NCBI RefSeq assembly: GCF_000970455.1
Contig: NZ_LAJG01000005.1
Coordinates: 496,001 to 560,000, forward strand
DNA from: Devosia soli
GTDB lineage: Bacteria > Pseudomonadota > Alphaproteobacteria > Rhizobiales > Devosiaceae
Direction: 5' to 3'
Length of the DNA: 64,000 bases
Shown piece after piece: positions 52,564 to 62,150 of the stretch. The first letter of the stretch is position 1, and each line of letters opens with the position of its first letter. Position numbers and translations under genes: made by a program. A model generated the notes under the pieces. The model saw only the letters and a program-made list of their open reading frames with translations, made no database searches and was not told the DNA's origin.

Positions 52564-54039
52564 CTAGAGGCGGTCGGCGAGATAGGCTTCGAGCGTTGCC
52601 TTCGTGCCGATAGACCATAGCGAATTCAAGGACTTGGTAAAGGCAGCGATGAAGCTCGGGGCCTTGGCGAGGTCGCCGTAGATGTCGGCCATGTCGAGCC
52701 AAACGGTTGGATTGTCCTTGGCTTTCTTGGCCTGGGCCGTGAGGCGATCCCAGCTTGGATCGTTGGGTTCGATGACCGCGCCGCTATCGGTCGTGCCGTA
52801 GCAATAACGGCACCAAAGTGCGGAGACGAGGGCAAGGCCTGTTACCGTTCCGTTAGCGTTGACCCTATCCAAGGCGGTCGGAATGATAAACTTCGGCTGG
52901 CGGTTGGAGCCATCGAGGGCGAGGCGACGGATTGTGTCGCCGATCTTGGGATTGGCGAAGCGTTTTTCGCAGAGCGCGAAATAGTCGTTGAGATCGGTAT
53001 CGGGGACCGGCGGCACGACCGGAATGATCTCTTCGGTCTCGACCTTCTTGAGGAAGGCGGCGACGAGCGGATGCTCCATGGCTTCGTGGACGAAGTGGAT
53101 ATCCATGAGCCCGGCGGGATAGGCAATGGTCGCGTGGCCGCCATTGAGGATGCGAATTTTCATGTGCTCATAGGGGGCGACATCGGGGACGAACTGCACG
53201 CCGACCTTTTCGAGCGCCGGGCGGCCGGCGGGGAAATTGTCTTCGAGCACCCATTGCTTGAAGTTTTCGCAAAAGACAGGCCAGGCGTCTTCGATGCCAA
53301 AATTGTCCGCGAGGAGTTTTTTCTCGCGATCGGAGGTCGCGGGGGTGATGCGGTCCACCATGCCGTTGGGGAAGGCGACTGAGCTCTTGACCCATTCGGC
53401 CAGCGCCGGATCGATCAGGGCGGCGAGGCCCGCGACGGCGTTTTCGGTGACATGGCCATTACCCGGGATGTTGTCGCAGCTCATCACCGTGAACGGCTGG
53501 AGACCAGCGTTTTTCCGCGCGGCGAGGCCGGCGAGGATCAGGCCGAAAGCGGTTTTCGGCGCGTCGAAATGGGCGGCGTCATGGGTAATGTCAGGATGGG
53601 TCGGATCGAACTTTTGCGAGGCCGGGTCGATATAGTAGCCGCCCTCGGTGATGGTCAGCGAAACGATGCGGATGGCCGGATCGGCGAGCTTGGCGATGAC
53701 GGCAGCGCTATCGCCGGGCTTCAGGTAATCCACCATGGCGCCGGTGACATGGGCGGAGCTGGACTCAGCTTCCTGCTCGACGACGGTGGTGAGCCAATCC
53801 TGGCCCATGAGCTTTTGGCGCATGGCTTCGTCGGTGTCGCGGACGCCGGCACCGATCAGGGCCCAGTCGTGGCCCTCGCCGAGATTGAAGAGAGCGTCGA
53901 GATAGACGGCCTGGTGGGCGCGATGGAAATTGCCGACGCCGAAATGGACGATGCCGGGAGTGAGGTCATAGCGGGTGTAGTGCGGGACTGCGGCGGAGGT
54001 GATGGTGGGGAGCGTGGCGGCGGAGAGCTTGGTGTTCAT
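52564..54039 (-). CDS. mtlK: Mannitol 2-dehydrogenase family polyol dehydrogenase
   Basis: A 491-residue long-chain polyol dehydrogenase. GIVHFGVGNFHRAHQAVYLD near residue 28 is the NAD-binding start, SCDNIPGNG near 190 and FPNGMVDRITPAT near 225 are family landmarks, and KIRILNGGHATIAYPAGLMD near 295 holds the catalytic Lys of the K...N..H signature. These enzymes oxidise mannitol, arabitol or sorbitol to ketoses. ATG at 54039; an ATG three codons upstream is also possible. Gene order with smoK-G-F-E matches the Rhodobacter sorbitol/mannitol operon. Confidence 0.93.
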   Translation of the reverse strand: MNTKLSAATLPTITSAAVPHYTRYDLTPGIVHFGVGNFHRAHQAVYLDALFNLGEGHDWALIGAGVRDTDEAMRQKLMGQDWLTTVVEQEAESSSAHVTGAMVDYLKPGDSAAVIAKLADPAIRIVSLTITEGGYYIDPASQKFDPTHPDITHDAAHFDAPKTAFGLILAGLAARKNAGLQPFTVMSCDNIPGNGHVTENAVAGLAALIDPALAEWVKSSVAFPNGMVDRITPATSDREKKLLADNFGIEDAWPVFCENFKQWVLEDNFPAGRPALEKVGVQFVPDVAPYEHMKIRILNGGHATIAYPAGLMDIHFVHEAMEHPLVAAFLKKVETEEIIPVVPPVPDTDLNDYFALCEKRFANPKIGDTIRRLALDGSNRQPKFIIPTALDRVNANGTVTGLALVSALWCRYCYGTTDSGAVIEPNDPSWDRLTAQAKKAKDNPTVWLDMADIYGDLAKAPSFIAAFTKSLNSLWSIGTKATLEAYLADRL

Positions 54040-54097
54040 GGCGTACATCCCGGAGTGACGCCTGCTACTAATCGGCGCTCCGTCAAAGAGAAACTCT

Positions 54098-54125
54098 GGT
54101 TCCCGCTTTTACGGGAATGACATTG
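54098..54125. repeat. Short hairpin repeat (family B), copy 2
   Basis: TCCCGC-TTTT-ACGGGA followed by ATGACATTG, nearly identical to 42908-42935. Confidence 0.5.
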
Positions 54126-54154
54126 CGGCCGGGCCACAAACGTCCCACCCGCCG

Positions 54155-54223
54155 TCATTGCCCGGCTTGTCCGGGCAATCCAGTTTGCTGTGGCATGGAT
54201 TACCGGGACAAGCCCGGTAATGA
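54155..54223. repeat. Intergenic palindromic repeat (family A), copy 2
   Basis: Two 28-base inverted arms (54155-54182 and 54196-54223) around 13 bases. The right arm contains ACCGGGACAAGCCCGGT. Same arm length and core as the element at 14035-14108. It lies inside the polyol operon, between smoK and the dehydrogenase gene. Confidence 0.75.
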
Positions 54224-54247
54224 CGAACCTGGGGGTAATGGTGCGCA

Positions 54248-55246
<999 letters not shown>

Positions 55247-55318
55247 TTTTTGGTCCTTACCTGAGCGAAATCGAGACATGACGGACTTGGGAGACGAAGC
55301 TGGTGAGCCCGGAGGCGT

Positions 55319-55438
55319 CCCCTCGCCCCTTAGGGGAGAGGGTTAGGGTGAGGGGTGAAGTCTTTTCGGCTTGAGCCGACAGTGTGAACCCCTCACCCGG
55401 CGCGTTCGCGCCGACCTCTCCCCTCAGGGGCGAGGTGA
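55319..55438. repeat. GC-rich palindromic repeat element (family C), copy 1
   Basis: The element begins CCCTCGCCCCTTAGGGGAG and ends with CTCCCCTCAGGGGCGAGG, so the outer ends are inverted. An inner pair (GTGAGGGGTGAAG and AACCCCTCACCC) is also inverted. The same layout occurs at 56346-56458 in the next gap of the same operon. Confidence 0.75.
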
Positions 55439-55468
55439 GCCAGTGGATTTGGCCGTATCGCGTTCCCA

Positions 55469-56299
55469 TCACTTCACCGCCCCGAAGGTCAGCCCGCGCA
55501 CCAACTGCTTTTGACTGAACCAGCCGAGCAAGAGGATCGGGGCGATGGCGAGGAGGGAGGCGGCGGAGAGTTTGGCGAGGAAGAGGCCTTGCGGCGAGGA
55601 GAAAGATGAGATGAAGGCGGTCAGCGTCCCAGCCCGGCCCGAGGTCAGCGTGATGGTCCAGAAGGCTTCGTTCCAGGCGAGGATGACGTTGAGCAGCAGC
55701 GTCGAGGCAATGCCGGGCACGGCCATGGGGACAAGGACGTGGGTGATCTCGTTCCAGAGCTCGGCGCCATCCATGCGCGCGGCCTCGAGGATATCGACCG
55801 GGATTTCCTTGAAGTAGGTGTAGAGCATCCAGATGATGATCGGCAGGTTGATCAGGGTCATGATCAGCGTCAGGCCGTGCAGCGTGTCGAGCAGCCTGAG
55901 ATCGCGGAAGATCAGGTAGATGGGGATGAGGACGCCGACGGCGGGCATCATCTTGGTGGAGAGCATCCACATCAGGATGTCCTTGGTGCGCTTCGATGGT
56001 GCGAAGGCCATGGACCAGGCGGCGGGGATGGCGATGATGAGGCCAAGCAGGGTCGAGCCAACCGAGACGATGACGGAATTGAAGGCGTGCTTGAAATAGT
56101 CCGAGCGGGCCTGCACGGCGCTGAAATTATCGAGCGTAAAAGTCTCCGGCAGGAAGGTGGGCGGCGACGCGATGGCCTCGGCTTCGGTCTTGAAGGCGGT
56201 AACGAGCGTCCAGAGGATCGGCGAGAAGAGTAGGAGCGCGATGACCCAGGCGAGGACGGTGAAGCCGATCTTGGTGGAGGTGGAGACGCGGCGGGCCAT
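55469..56299 (-). CDS. smoG: Polyol ABC transporter permease (SmoG type)
   Basis: A 276-residue permease of the MalG/carbohydrate ABC group with six hydrophobic helices. The EAA motif EAARMDGAELWNEITHVLVPMAVPG lies near residues 185-210. LPETFTLDNFSAVQARSDYFKHAFNSVIVS before the core is typical of the sugar permease second subunit. ATG at 56299. Repeat elements flank the gene on both sides, so it is not tightly spaced in the operon. Confidence 0.94.
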   Translation of the reverse strand: MARRVSTSTKIGFTVLAWVIALLLFSPILWTLVTAFKTEAEAIASPPTFLPETFTLDNFSAVQARSDYFKHAFNSVIVSVGSTLLGLIIAIPAAWSMAFAPSKRTKDILMWMLSTKMMPAVGVLIPIYLIFRDLRLLDTLHGLTLIMTLINLPIIIWMLYTYFKEIPVDILEAARMDGAELWNEITHVLVPMAVPGIASTLLLNVILAWNEAFWTITLTSGRAGTLTAFISSFSSPQGLFLAKLSAASLLAIAPILLLGWFSQKQLVRGLTFGAVK

Positions 56300-56345
56300 C
56301 TTACCTGTTCTCCGCTGATTGTTTGAAGGTCTCGGGGTGATCGCT

Positions 56346-56460
56346 CCCTCGCCCCTCAGGGGAGAGGGTTGGGGTGAGGGGTGAAGACCCATCGGTGGGC
56401 GTTGCGACACTGAACCCCTCATCCGGCCCTACGGGCCACCTTCTCCCCTCAGGGGCGAAG
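56346..56460. repeat. GC-rich palindromic repeat element (family C), copy 2
   Basis: Same structure and orientation as 55319-55438: CCCTCGCCCCTCAGGGGAG at one end, TCTCCCCTCAGGGGCGAAG at the other, and inverted inner arms. The centre differs between copies. Confidence 0.75.
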
Positions 56461-56496
56461 GGAAGCGTGCTCGAGCCGATCGTCTGATGAGAAGCG

Positions 56497-57369
56497 CTAC
56501 GCATCAAGGTTCTTCCCCACGGCGCGCATTAGGAAGACGGCGACGATGTTGGCGATGATGACGGCTACGACGCCACCCGCCGAGCCAGCGCCGATATCGT
56601 TGGACAGGATGCCGGTGCGGAAGACGAGGAAGGCGATGTTGGTGGAGGCATAGCCGGGGCCGCCGCCAGTGGTGACGCGGATTTCAGCAAAAATGCCGAG
56701 GAGGAAGATGGTCTGGATCAGGATCACGATGGTGATCGCCCGGGCCATGTGCGGCAGGATGATGTAGCGGAAGCGATTGACGGCGTTGGCGCCATCCATT
56801 TCGGCGGCTTCGCGCTGTTCTTCGGAAAGGGACTGCAGGGCGGTAAGGAGGATCAGTGTCGCGAAAGGCAGCCATTGCCAGGCGACGATGACGATGACCG
56901 AAAAAAGCGGATATTGGTTGAACCAATCGACCGGCTGCAGGCCGAAGAATTTCCAGAGATGCCCGAGCATGCCATAGCCGGGATGCATGAAGCCGTTTTT
57001 CCAGATCAGCGCGGCGACGGGCGGCATGACGAAGAAGGGGGAGATGACGATGATGCGTAAAATCCCCTGCCCCCAGATCGGCTGATCGAGCAGCAATGCG
57101 AGGAAGGTGCCGCCGATGACGGTGATGAGAAGCACGCCGCCGACGAGGAGGAGCGTGTTGATCAGGGACTGGGTGAAGCTCGGGTCGCCGATGACGTAGA
57201 CATAATTGGCCCAGCCGGCAAAGCCGGTCATCATCGGGTTGATGAGGCTATAGTTCTGGAACGAGAACCACAGGGTCATGACCAGTGGGACGATCATCCA
57301 GATAAAGAGCACGACGACGGCTGGAGCCATCATGGTGCGCGCCAGGGCGCGGGTTTGTTTGGTGGCCAT
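56497..57369 (-). CDS. smoF: Polyol ABC transporter permease (SmoF type)
   Basis: A 290-residue permease, first subunit of the pair. The whole sequence follows Rhodobacter SmoF closely, for example TLILLTALQSLSEEQREAAEMDGANAVNRFRYIILPHMARAITIVILIQTIFLLGIFAEI near residues 170-235, which includes the EAA loop, and the end VGKNLDA. Six hydrophobic helices are visible. ATG at 57369. This close match is the main reason for naming the system Smo. Confidence 0.95.
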   Translation of the reverse strand: MATKQTRALARTMMAPAVVVLFIWMIVPLVMTLWFSFQNYSLINPMMTGFAGWANYVYVIGDPSFTQSLINTLLLVGGVLLITVIGGTFLALLLDQPIWGQGILRIIVISPFFVMPPVAALIWKNGFMHPGYGMLGHLWKFFGLQPVDWFNQYPLFSVIVIVAWQWLPFATLILLTALQSLSEEQREAAEMDGANAVNRFRYIILPHMARAITIVILIQTIFLLGIFAEIRVTTGGGPGYASTNIAFLVFRTGILSNDIGAGSAGGVVAVIIANIVAVFLMRAVGKNLDA

Positions 57370-57431
57370 TCTTTTGTGACTTTCTCCCGACGCGCTTGTT
57401 CTGCGCTGCGTTCCTCACAGGCACCGTTCTG

Positions 57432-57506
57432 TCCTCGGACTTGATCCGAGGACCACTCGCAATGCTCACCGGGTGGATGAAGGCCCTCGGATCAAGTCCG
57501 AGGGAA
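57432..57506. repeat. Intergenic palindromic repeat
   Basis: CCTCGGACTTGATCCGAGG (57433-57451) and CCTCGGATCAAGTCCGAGG (57486-57504) are exact inverted copies, each also nearly self-palindromic. The element lies between smoE and smoF. A diverged relative is at 44113-44195. Confidence 0.65.
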
Positions 57507-57586
57507 GCCCGGTGGGTGTGAATGAATCTTCGAAAATCCGCCTGGCCGAAAGAGGGGTCGATCGGCCAGGCGGCAGTCGGGAGGTT

Positions 57587-58897
57587 CTACTTAATATATC
57601 CCGCGCGGGTCATGTCGCGTGTGGTGGCTTCCTGAGCCTGGGCCAGGGCGTCGTCGGCGCTCATCTGGCCCGCGAGAGCGGCAGAGAAGAGCTGGCCGAC
57701 ATTGGTGCCGATGCCAGCAAATTCGGGGATCGCGACGAACTGGACGCCGGTATAGGGCACGGGCTTGACCGTTGGCTTGGTCGGATCGGCTGAGTTGATC
57801 GCAGCAAGGGTCATCGCGGCGAAGGGCGCGGCGGCCTGATAATCCGGGTTTTCATAGAGCGAGGTGCGGGTGCCCGGAGGCACGTTGGCCCAGCCGTCCT
57901 TTTCGGCGACGAGGGCGAGATAATCCTTATTGGTCGCCCAATTGATGAATTTCTCGGCCGCTTCGGCATTTTGTGAGGAGGCAGGAATGGCGAGGGACCA
58001 GGCCCAGAGCCAGTTGCCGCGCTTGCCGAGGCCATTGTCCGGGGCCTGGGCGAAGCCGACCTTGTCAGCAACGGTCGAGTCATCGGGATTGGTGACGAAG
58101 GATGCGGCGACGGTAGCGTCGATCCACATGCCGCACTTGCCCTGCTGGAAGAGGGTCAGGTTTTCATTGAAGCCGTTGGAGGAGGCGCCCGAGGGGCCGG
58201 CATCAGCCATCAGCGAGAGATAGGTATCGAGGGTCGCTTTCCACTCGGGCTGATCGAATTGGGGCTTCCAGTTTTCGTCGAACCACCGCGCGCCGAAGGA
58301 ATTGGACATGGCGGTGAGGAAAGCCATGTTCTCGCCCCAGCCGGCCTTGCCGCGAAGGCAGATGCCGTTGATGTCATTGGCGCGATCGGTCATGGCGCGG
58401 GCCGCCTCGCCGATGAATTCCCAGGTCGGGGCATCGGGCATCTCGAGGCCGGCTTTTTCCATCAGGTCCTTGCGATACATGATGAAGGAGCTCTCGCCAT
58501 AAAACGGTGCGGCATAGAGCTTGCCATCAACGGAGAGGCCACCGCGGATGGCGGGGAGAAGATCGTCGACGTCGTATTCGGCATCGGCGGAAAGCGCATC
58601 GAGCGGCTTCAGCCAGCCCTGCTTGGCCCAGATCGGGGCTTCATAGGTGCCGATGGTCATGATGTCATATTGGCCGCCATTGGTGGCGATGTCGGTGGTG
58701 ACGTTCTGGCGGAGCGTATTTTCTTCGAGCACGACCCAATTGAGTTCGATGCCGGTTTCTTCAGTGAAGGCGCTCGAAAGACCCTGCATGCGGATCATGT
58801 CGCCATTGTTCACCGTCGCGATGGTCAGCGTCTGCGCCGACGCGGAGCCGGCCAGGGCAAGCAGAATTGCGCCCGCGAAAAGGGGTGTGAGCTTCAT
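57587..58897 (-). CDS. smoE: Polyol ABC transporter substrate-binding protein (SmoE type)
   Basis: A 436-residue periplasmic binding protein of solute-binding family 1. The signal peptide is MKLTPLFAGAILLALAGSASA (cleavage after ASA, residue 21). QTLTIATVNNGDMIRMQGLSSAFTEETGIELNWVVLEENTLRQNVTTDIA continues with the ELNWV motif typical of sugar-alcohol binding proteins. ATG at 58897 with GGGAGGA. As the first transport gene it should be the most strongly expressed; an operator-like inverted repeat lies 30 bases upstream. Confidence 0.95.
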   Translation of the reverse strand: MKLTPLFAGAILLALAGSASAQTLTIATVNNGDMIRMQGLSSAFTEETGIELNWVVLEENTLRQNVTTDIATNGGQYDIMTIGTYEAPIWAKQGWLKPLDALSADAEYDVDDLLPAIRGGLSVDGKLYAAPFYGESSFIMYRKDLMEKAGLEMPDAPTWEFIGEAARAMTDRANDINGICLRGKAGWGENMAFLTAMSNSFGARWFDENWKPQFDQPEWKATLDTYLSLMADAGPSGASSNGFNENLTLFQQGKCGMWIDATVAASFVTNPDDSTVADKVGFAQAPDNGLGKRGNWLWAWSLAIPASSQNAEAAEKFINWATNKDYLALVAEKDGWANVPPGTRTSLYENPDYQAAAPFAAMTLAAINSADPTKPTVKPVPYTGVQFVAIPEFAGIGTNVGQLFSAALAGQMSADDALAQAQEATTRDMTRAGYIK

Positions 58898-58925
58898 AGA
58901 TTTCCTCCCAAGGACGAAGCGAGTT

Positions 58926-58990
58926 TTTGCTCTCGTCTTGAGCAAATGTTCACCAGCTGAGCGAAAGTGTCAAGCGGGGTATTTTTGCTC
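58926..58990 (-). promoter_or_regulatory. Candidate SorC-type operator ahead of smoE
   Basis: TTTGCTC (58926-58932), seven bases, GAGCAAA (58940-58946) is a perfect inverted repeat. The longer unit TTTTTGCTCT occurs twice as a direct repeat (58924-58933 and 58982-58991), 58 bases apart. Both lie between smoE and the regulator gene. Confidence 0.55.
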
Positions 58991-59005
58991 TTTTGGGATT
59001 TTGAC

Positions 59006-59950
59006 TTACTGGAGGAGAAGTGCGGCCGTCGTTTCGTCGGTAATAACGCCATTGGCCAAACCACTTTTAAGGGCGGCGCGGATAGAGGCGGCTTTGCTTC
59101 GGCCCATGGCGAGGGCGATGACGGGGCCCTTGGGGATGGGCGCGGAGGCGACGCGATCATTGGTGAGGCCAGGGATCAATTCGCCCGCGGCATCGAAGGT
59201 CCAGCCGCAGATTTCCCCGACGGCGCCGGCTTTAAGGAGTTCGGCGTGTTCGGCTTCGGTGATGAAGCCATCGAGGAGCAATGGCGCGTCGGGGCCGAGA
59301 TGGCCGACGCCGACAAAGGTGATCTGGGCTTGCGCGGCAAGGGTCAACGTCGCTTCGATCATCGCCTGGGTGTGGAGCAGTTGCCGCTCCTTGGCCGAGG
59401 AGGCGATGACCGGCAGAGGCATGGGGAAGGAGCGGGCCTTGACCGTATCGGCCACGTTGAAAATGACGTTGTAGAAGGCGGCGGAGCCATCGGGGGCGAT
59501 ATTGCCGGTGAGCGAGACGACCTTGTGGTGCTGGCAGTCCATGGGCTGGAGCTGCTCGATGGCGGCTTTGAGCGTACGGCCAGTGCCGATGGCCATAACG
59601 ATAGAGTCGGTACTCTTGAGATAGCGCTCGATTTCGGCGGCACCGGCTTCGGCGACACCTATGGTGGTGGACTCCGAGGCGGGATCAGACGGCACGACTT
59701 CGCATTGGACGAGGCCGAACCTGTCGGTCAGGCGCTGGGCGAGGTCGAGGCAGCGGCCAATGGGATGATCGAGACGAACTTTTATCAGGCCCTCGCTGAC
59801 CGAGAGCGAGACGAGGCGCTGCGCGGTCTGGCGCGAAATGCCCATCTTGGCCGCGATCTCTTCCTGGGTATTGCCCGCGACATAGTAGAGCCAGCCGGCG
59901 CGGGCGGCGTCGTCGAGCCGGGTCGCAGAATTGTCCTGTCGCGCTGCCAT
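59006..59950 (-). CDS. Sugar-binding transcriptional regulator, SorC/DeoR type
   Basis: A 314-residue regulator. The N-terminal helix-turn-helix is AGWLYYVAGNTQEEIAAKMGISRQTAQRLVSLSVSEGLIKV (residues 18-57), in SorC style, followed by a sugar-phosphate-binding domain (IGVAEAGAAEIERYL, IVMAIGTGRTLKAAIE, VVSLTGNIAPDG). Such proteins respond to sugar phosphates and control polyol and pentitol operons. ATG at 59950 with TGAGG. It is immediately upstream of smoE in the same direction, so it likely regulates the operon, and possibly itself. Confidence 0.9.
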   Translation of the reverse strand: MAARQDNSATRLDDAARAGWLYYVAGNTQEEIAAKMGISRQTAQRLVSLSVSEGLIKVRLDHPIGRCLDLAQRLTDRFGLVQCEVVPSDPASESTTIGVAEAGAAEIERYLKSTDSIVMAIGTGRTLKAAIEQLQPMDCQHHKVVSLTGNIAPDGSAAFYNVIFNVADTVKARSFPMPLPVIASSAKERQLLHTQAMIEATLTLAAQAQITFVGVGHLGPDAPLLLDGFITEAEHAELLKAGAVGEICGWTFDAAGELIPGLTNDRVASAPIPKGPVIALAMGRSKAASIRAALKSGLANGVITDETTAALLLQ

Positions 59951-60142
59951 GGTCCTCACCTGTTGCCCCGGATTATTCGCAAGCGTGACGGCTTCGCAAG
60001 TTCAATCCGAAATCGCTGTCGCAAACAGCCGCGCTAACGGGGTAAGGAGCGATTAGCATATGTTAATGACATCACGCCCCCGCCGCTTAGATTTTGCGGG
60101 CAAATCAGCGATTTGCGTTACTCGCGCAACAGGGATGGACAG

Positions 60143-60424
60143 GTGGCTGGCGAAGAGATTGAACAAGAAGGTGTCGTCAGGGATCTGATGGTTGATCACG
60201 CAGGACAACGCCTTCAAGCGGTTTATTTCGTCGAGCACGGGCAAATCCAGGCCAAGGTGAATGGCCGTTTCTATCGTTTGCCCAAGGGTGACATGCCAGC
60301 GGCCGAAGCGGTCCGCGGATTGCTCATCGGGCTTGCCGATGACGGCGGGCGCAAGCGCGAGCAGGCATCCATCTGGGCTGGATGGCTGCCGGGCAAGAAG
60401 GAAGATCAGTCACGGATCGAGTGA
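60143..60424 (+). CDS. Small hypothetical protein
   Basis: A 93-residue soluble protein with alternating strand patterns (LQAVYFVEHGQIQAKVNGRFYRLPKGD) and a C-terminal GKKEDQ tail. I do not recognise a family, although similar short proteins with a VNGR.Y.LP phrase occur in Hyphomicrobiales. GTG at 60143 follows GGATGG; ATG at 60188 and TTG at 60113 are alternatives. It converges on the Crp/Fnr gene with 6 bases between stops. Confidence 0.6.
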   Translation: MAGEEIEQEGVVRDLMVDHAGQRLQAVYFVEHGQIQAKVNGRFYRLPKGDMPAAEAVRGLLIGLADDGGRKREQASIWAGWLPGKKEDQSRIE

Positions 60425-60430
60425 ACTCAC

Positions 60431-61177
60431 TCAGTCGCGCTGAGCCTTGAGATAGCTCGGATCGAAGGCGCAGAGGCGCGCGAGGCTTTCCGGATCCGGC
60501 AGGGTGACGATGCGATCGCGCCAGATGGCAAGGCCGAGCCGGCGCAGCATCTGGATGGTGCGGTTGACGTGGACGGTGGACAGGCCAAGCGCTTCGCCCA
60601 TTTCGGACTGGGTCAGCGGAAGCTCGAAGACACCGCCGGCACGCACGAGGCCGGCGCGATCGAGCCGATGGTGCATTTCGCACAAGAGGTGCCCGACCCG
60701 ATGGAGCGCATTGCGGCCGCCGAGGCTGACGAGGAGCTCCTGGGTGGCGCTTTGCTCGATGGCGGCGCAGCGCAGAATGGCTGTCATGATCTCGGGATAG
60801 AGCTCGACGATGGTGGCGAGGCGGTCGAGATCGACGATGCCGATGGTGCTGGGCGCGAGCGAGATAATATCCTGAGAGACGGGGCTATCGGAAATGAAGC
60901 CGAAATCGCAGACATCGCCGGGGATGATGAAGGCGGTGATCTGGCGGCGGCCATCGGGCAGATGCTTATAGCGGCAGGCAAGACCTGAAAGCATGACGCG
61001 CATGCCAGGATCGCGCACGCCGTCGCGAACGACATGCTCGCGGGCGCTGAACTGCCGGAACAATTGCGGCGCGCGCCGGACCGCATCCTGGGCCGCATCG
61101 GAAAGAGGCGCGACCTCGAGGAGCCGGTTCAGCCACGTCTCGCTCCATCGCGGCGACGGAGACGTGCTCTCGATCAT
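60431..61177 (-). CDS. Crp/Fnr family transcriptional regulator
   Basis: A 248-residue cNMP-binding-fold regulator. The beta roll is seen in VVRDGVRDPGMRVMLSGLACRYKHLPDGRRQITAFIIPGDVCDFGF (residues 49-94), and the C-terminal HTH_Crp in LPLTQSEMGEALGLSTVHVNRTIQMLRRLGLAIWRD (about 187-222). No N-terminal Cys cluster is present, so it is not an oxygen-sensing FNR. Proteins of this type in Hyphomicrobiales respond to stress or nucleotide signals that are mostly unknown. ATG at 61177. AT-rich inverted repeats upstream are possible sites. Confidence 0.9.
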   Translation of the reverse strand: MIESTSPSPRWSETWLNRLLEVAPLSDAAQDAVRRAPQLFRQFSAREHVVRDGVRDPGMRVMLSGLACRYKHLPDGRRQITAFIIPGDVCDFGFISDSPVSQDIISLAPSTIGIVDLDRLATIVELYPEIMTAILRCAAIEQSATQELLVSLGGRNALHRVGHLLCEMHHRLDRAGLVRAGGVFELPLTQSEMGEALGLSTVHVNRTIQMLRRLGLAIWRDRIVTLPDPESLARLCAFDPSYLKAQRD

Positions 61178-61327
61178 GCCTGACGCACCAAGGCAAAGAG
61201 GGCCTGGTGGGACCGATCACCAAGATTGACGTTTGCCGCCTTGGGTTTGTTTTCGTTTTGCAAGGGGTGAGCCATGATTCTTGAAAGAATGGCCGGACCC
61301 TAGCCGCCGCAAAGCGCGCGGAAATTC

Positions 61328-61387
61328 ACATATGTTATATGTTTGCGGAATTGCCGATACCAAATGTGTCGACGTAACGCATGTTAC
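61328..61387. promoter_or_regulatory. AT-rich inverted repeats between the Crp/Fnr and response regulator genes
   Basis: ACATAT-GTT-ATATGT (61328-61342) and GTAAC-GCAT-GTTAC (61374-61387) are two perfect short inverted repeats in the 256-base gap. CATATGTTA from the first also occurs at 60057-60065. No gene is seen in the gap. Confidence 0.35.
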
Positions 61388-61433
61388 TTAAAACCAATCT
61401 TTTCCGTTGCTTAGAGGAGCCAGGCGCAGCCGG

Positions 61434-61958
61434 TCAGGCGGATGACAAGGACTCTTGATCGCCCATGTCGATCTTTTCCGCATGACGTCGCGCAGCGGCG
61501 CGGAGGGACGCCGACATGGCACGAACAAGACGGATGCGACTGGTGACTTCGCCATCGTCGAGCCGCACCGGTTCAGGGTCGAATTCGCGCGGCGCGGGCT
61601 CGGAGCGCTTCTGTGTAAGAAGCGTCGAGACGACATCGATGAGCACTGCTTCGTCATAGGGCTTATCGAGGCGCGGAACGCCACAGAACCTTTGCGGCAC
61701 CGGCGCACCGGTGGCGGTGAAGACGACCGGTACGCTACGCCGGACGAGTTCGTCGGCGAGGCCAAACACCGGGATGCCATGAAGGAGATCGTCGAGAATG
61801 GCCAAATCGACGCCCCGCCGGCCGAGGAGATGCATTGCATAATAGGGTGTCGGCGCGGGGCCAAGAACCACCGCTCCGAGGCGGCGAAGAGCCTGAGCCA
61901 GATCATCGGCGAGGTGCTGATCGTCTTCAACGAGAAGAATGCGCTTACCGTTGAGCAA
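61434..61958 (-). CDS. Response regulator (receiver domain only)
   Basis: A 174-residue protein with a single receiver domain. The acidic pair is in LLVEDDQ (residues 9-14), the phosphoacceptor is Asp56 in LAILDD, the switch Thr lies in FTATG near 82, and Lys99 is in LDKPYD. The C-terminal 60 residues are basic and disordered-looking, without a DNA-binding domain. It probably relays a signal from an unlinked histidine kinase. The start is TTG at 61958 with GGGAGAGA upstream. Confidence 0.85.
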   Translation of the reverse strand: MLNGKRILLVEDDQHLADDLAQALRRLGAVVLGPAPTPYYAMHLLGRRGVDLAILDDLLHGIPVFGLADELVRRSVPVVFTATGAPVPQRFCGVPRLDKPYDEAVLIDVVSTLLTQKRSEPAPREFDPEPVRLDDGEVTSRIRLVRAMSASLRAAARRHAEKIDMGDQESLSSA

Positions 61959-62150
61959 GGTCTATCTCTCCCATCGGAAAATTCTTTGAAAGCGGACGCG
62001 ACGGCACGCTGGCGCACCGGTGAACGGTTCATAGAGTTAAGTCGGAGAAACGGCTGTGACACGCCCCTTATGTGTAAAAGACACTAACCTAGTTTAATGC
62101 GGGTGCGTTGACGAGACCGGTACTGTGAGGGCCATTCGAAGGGAATCGGC

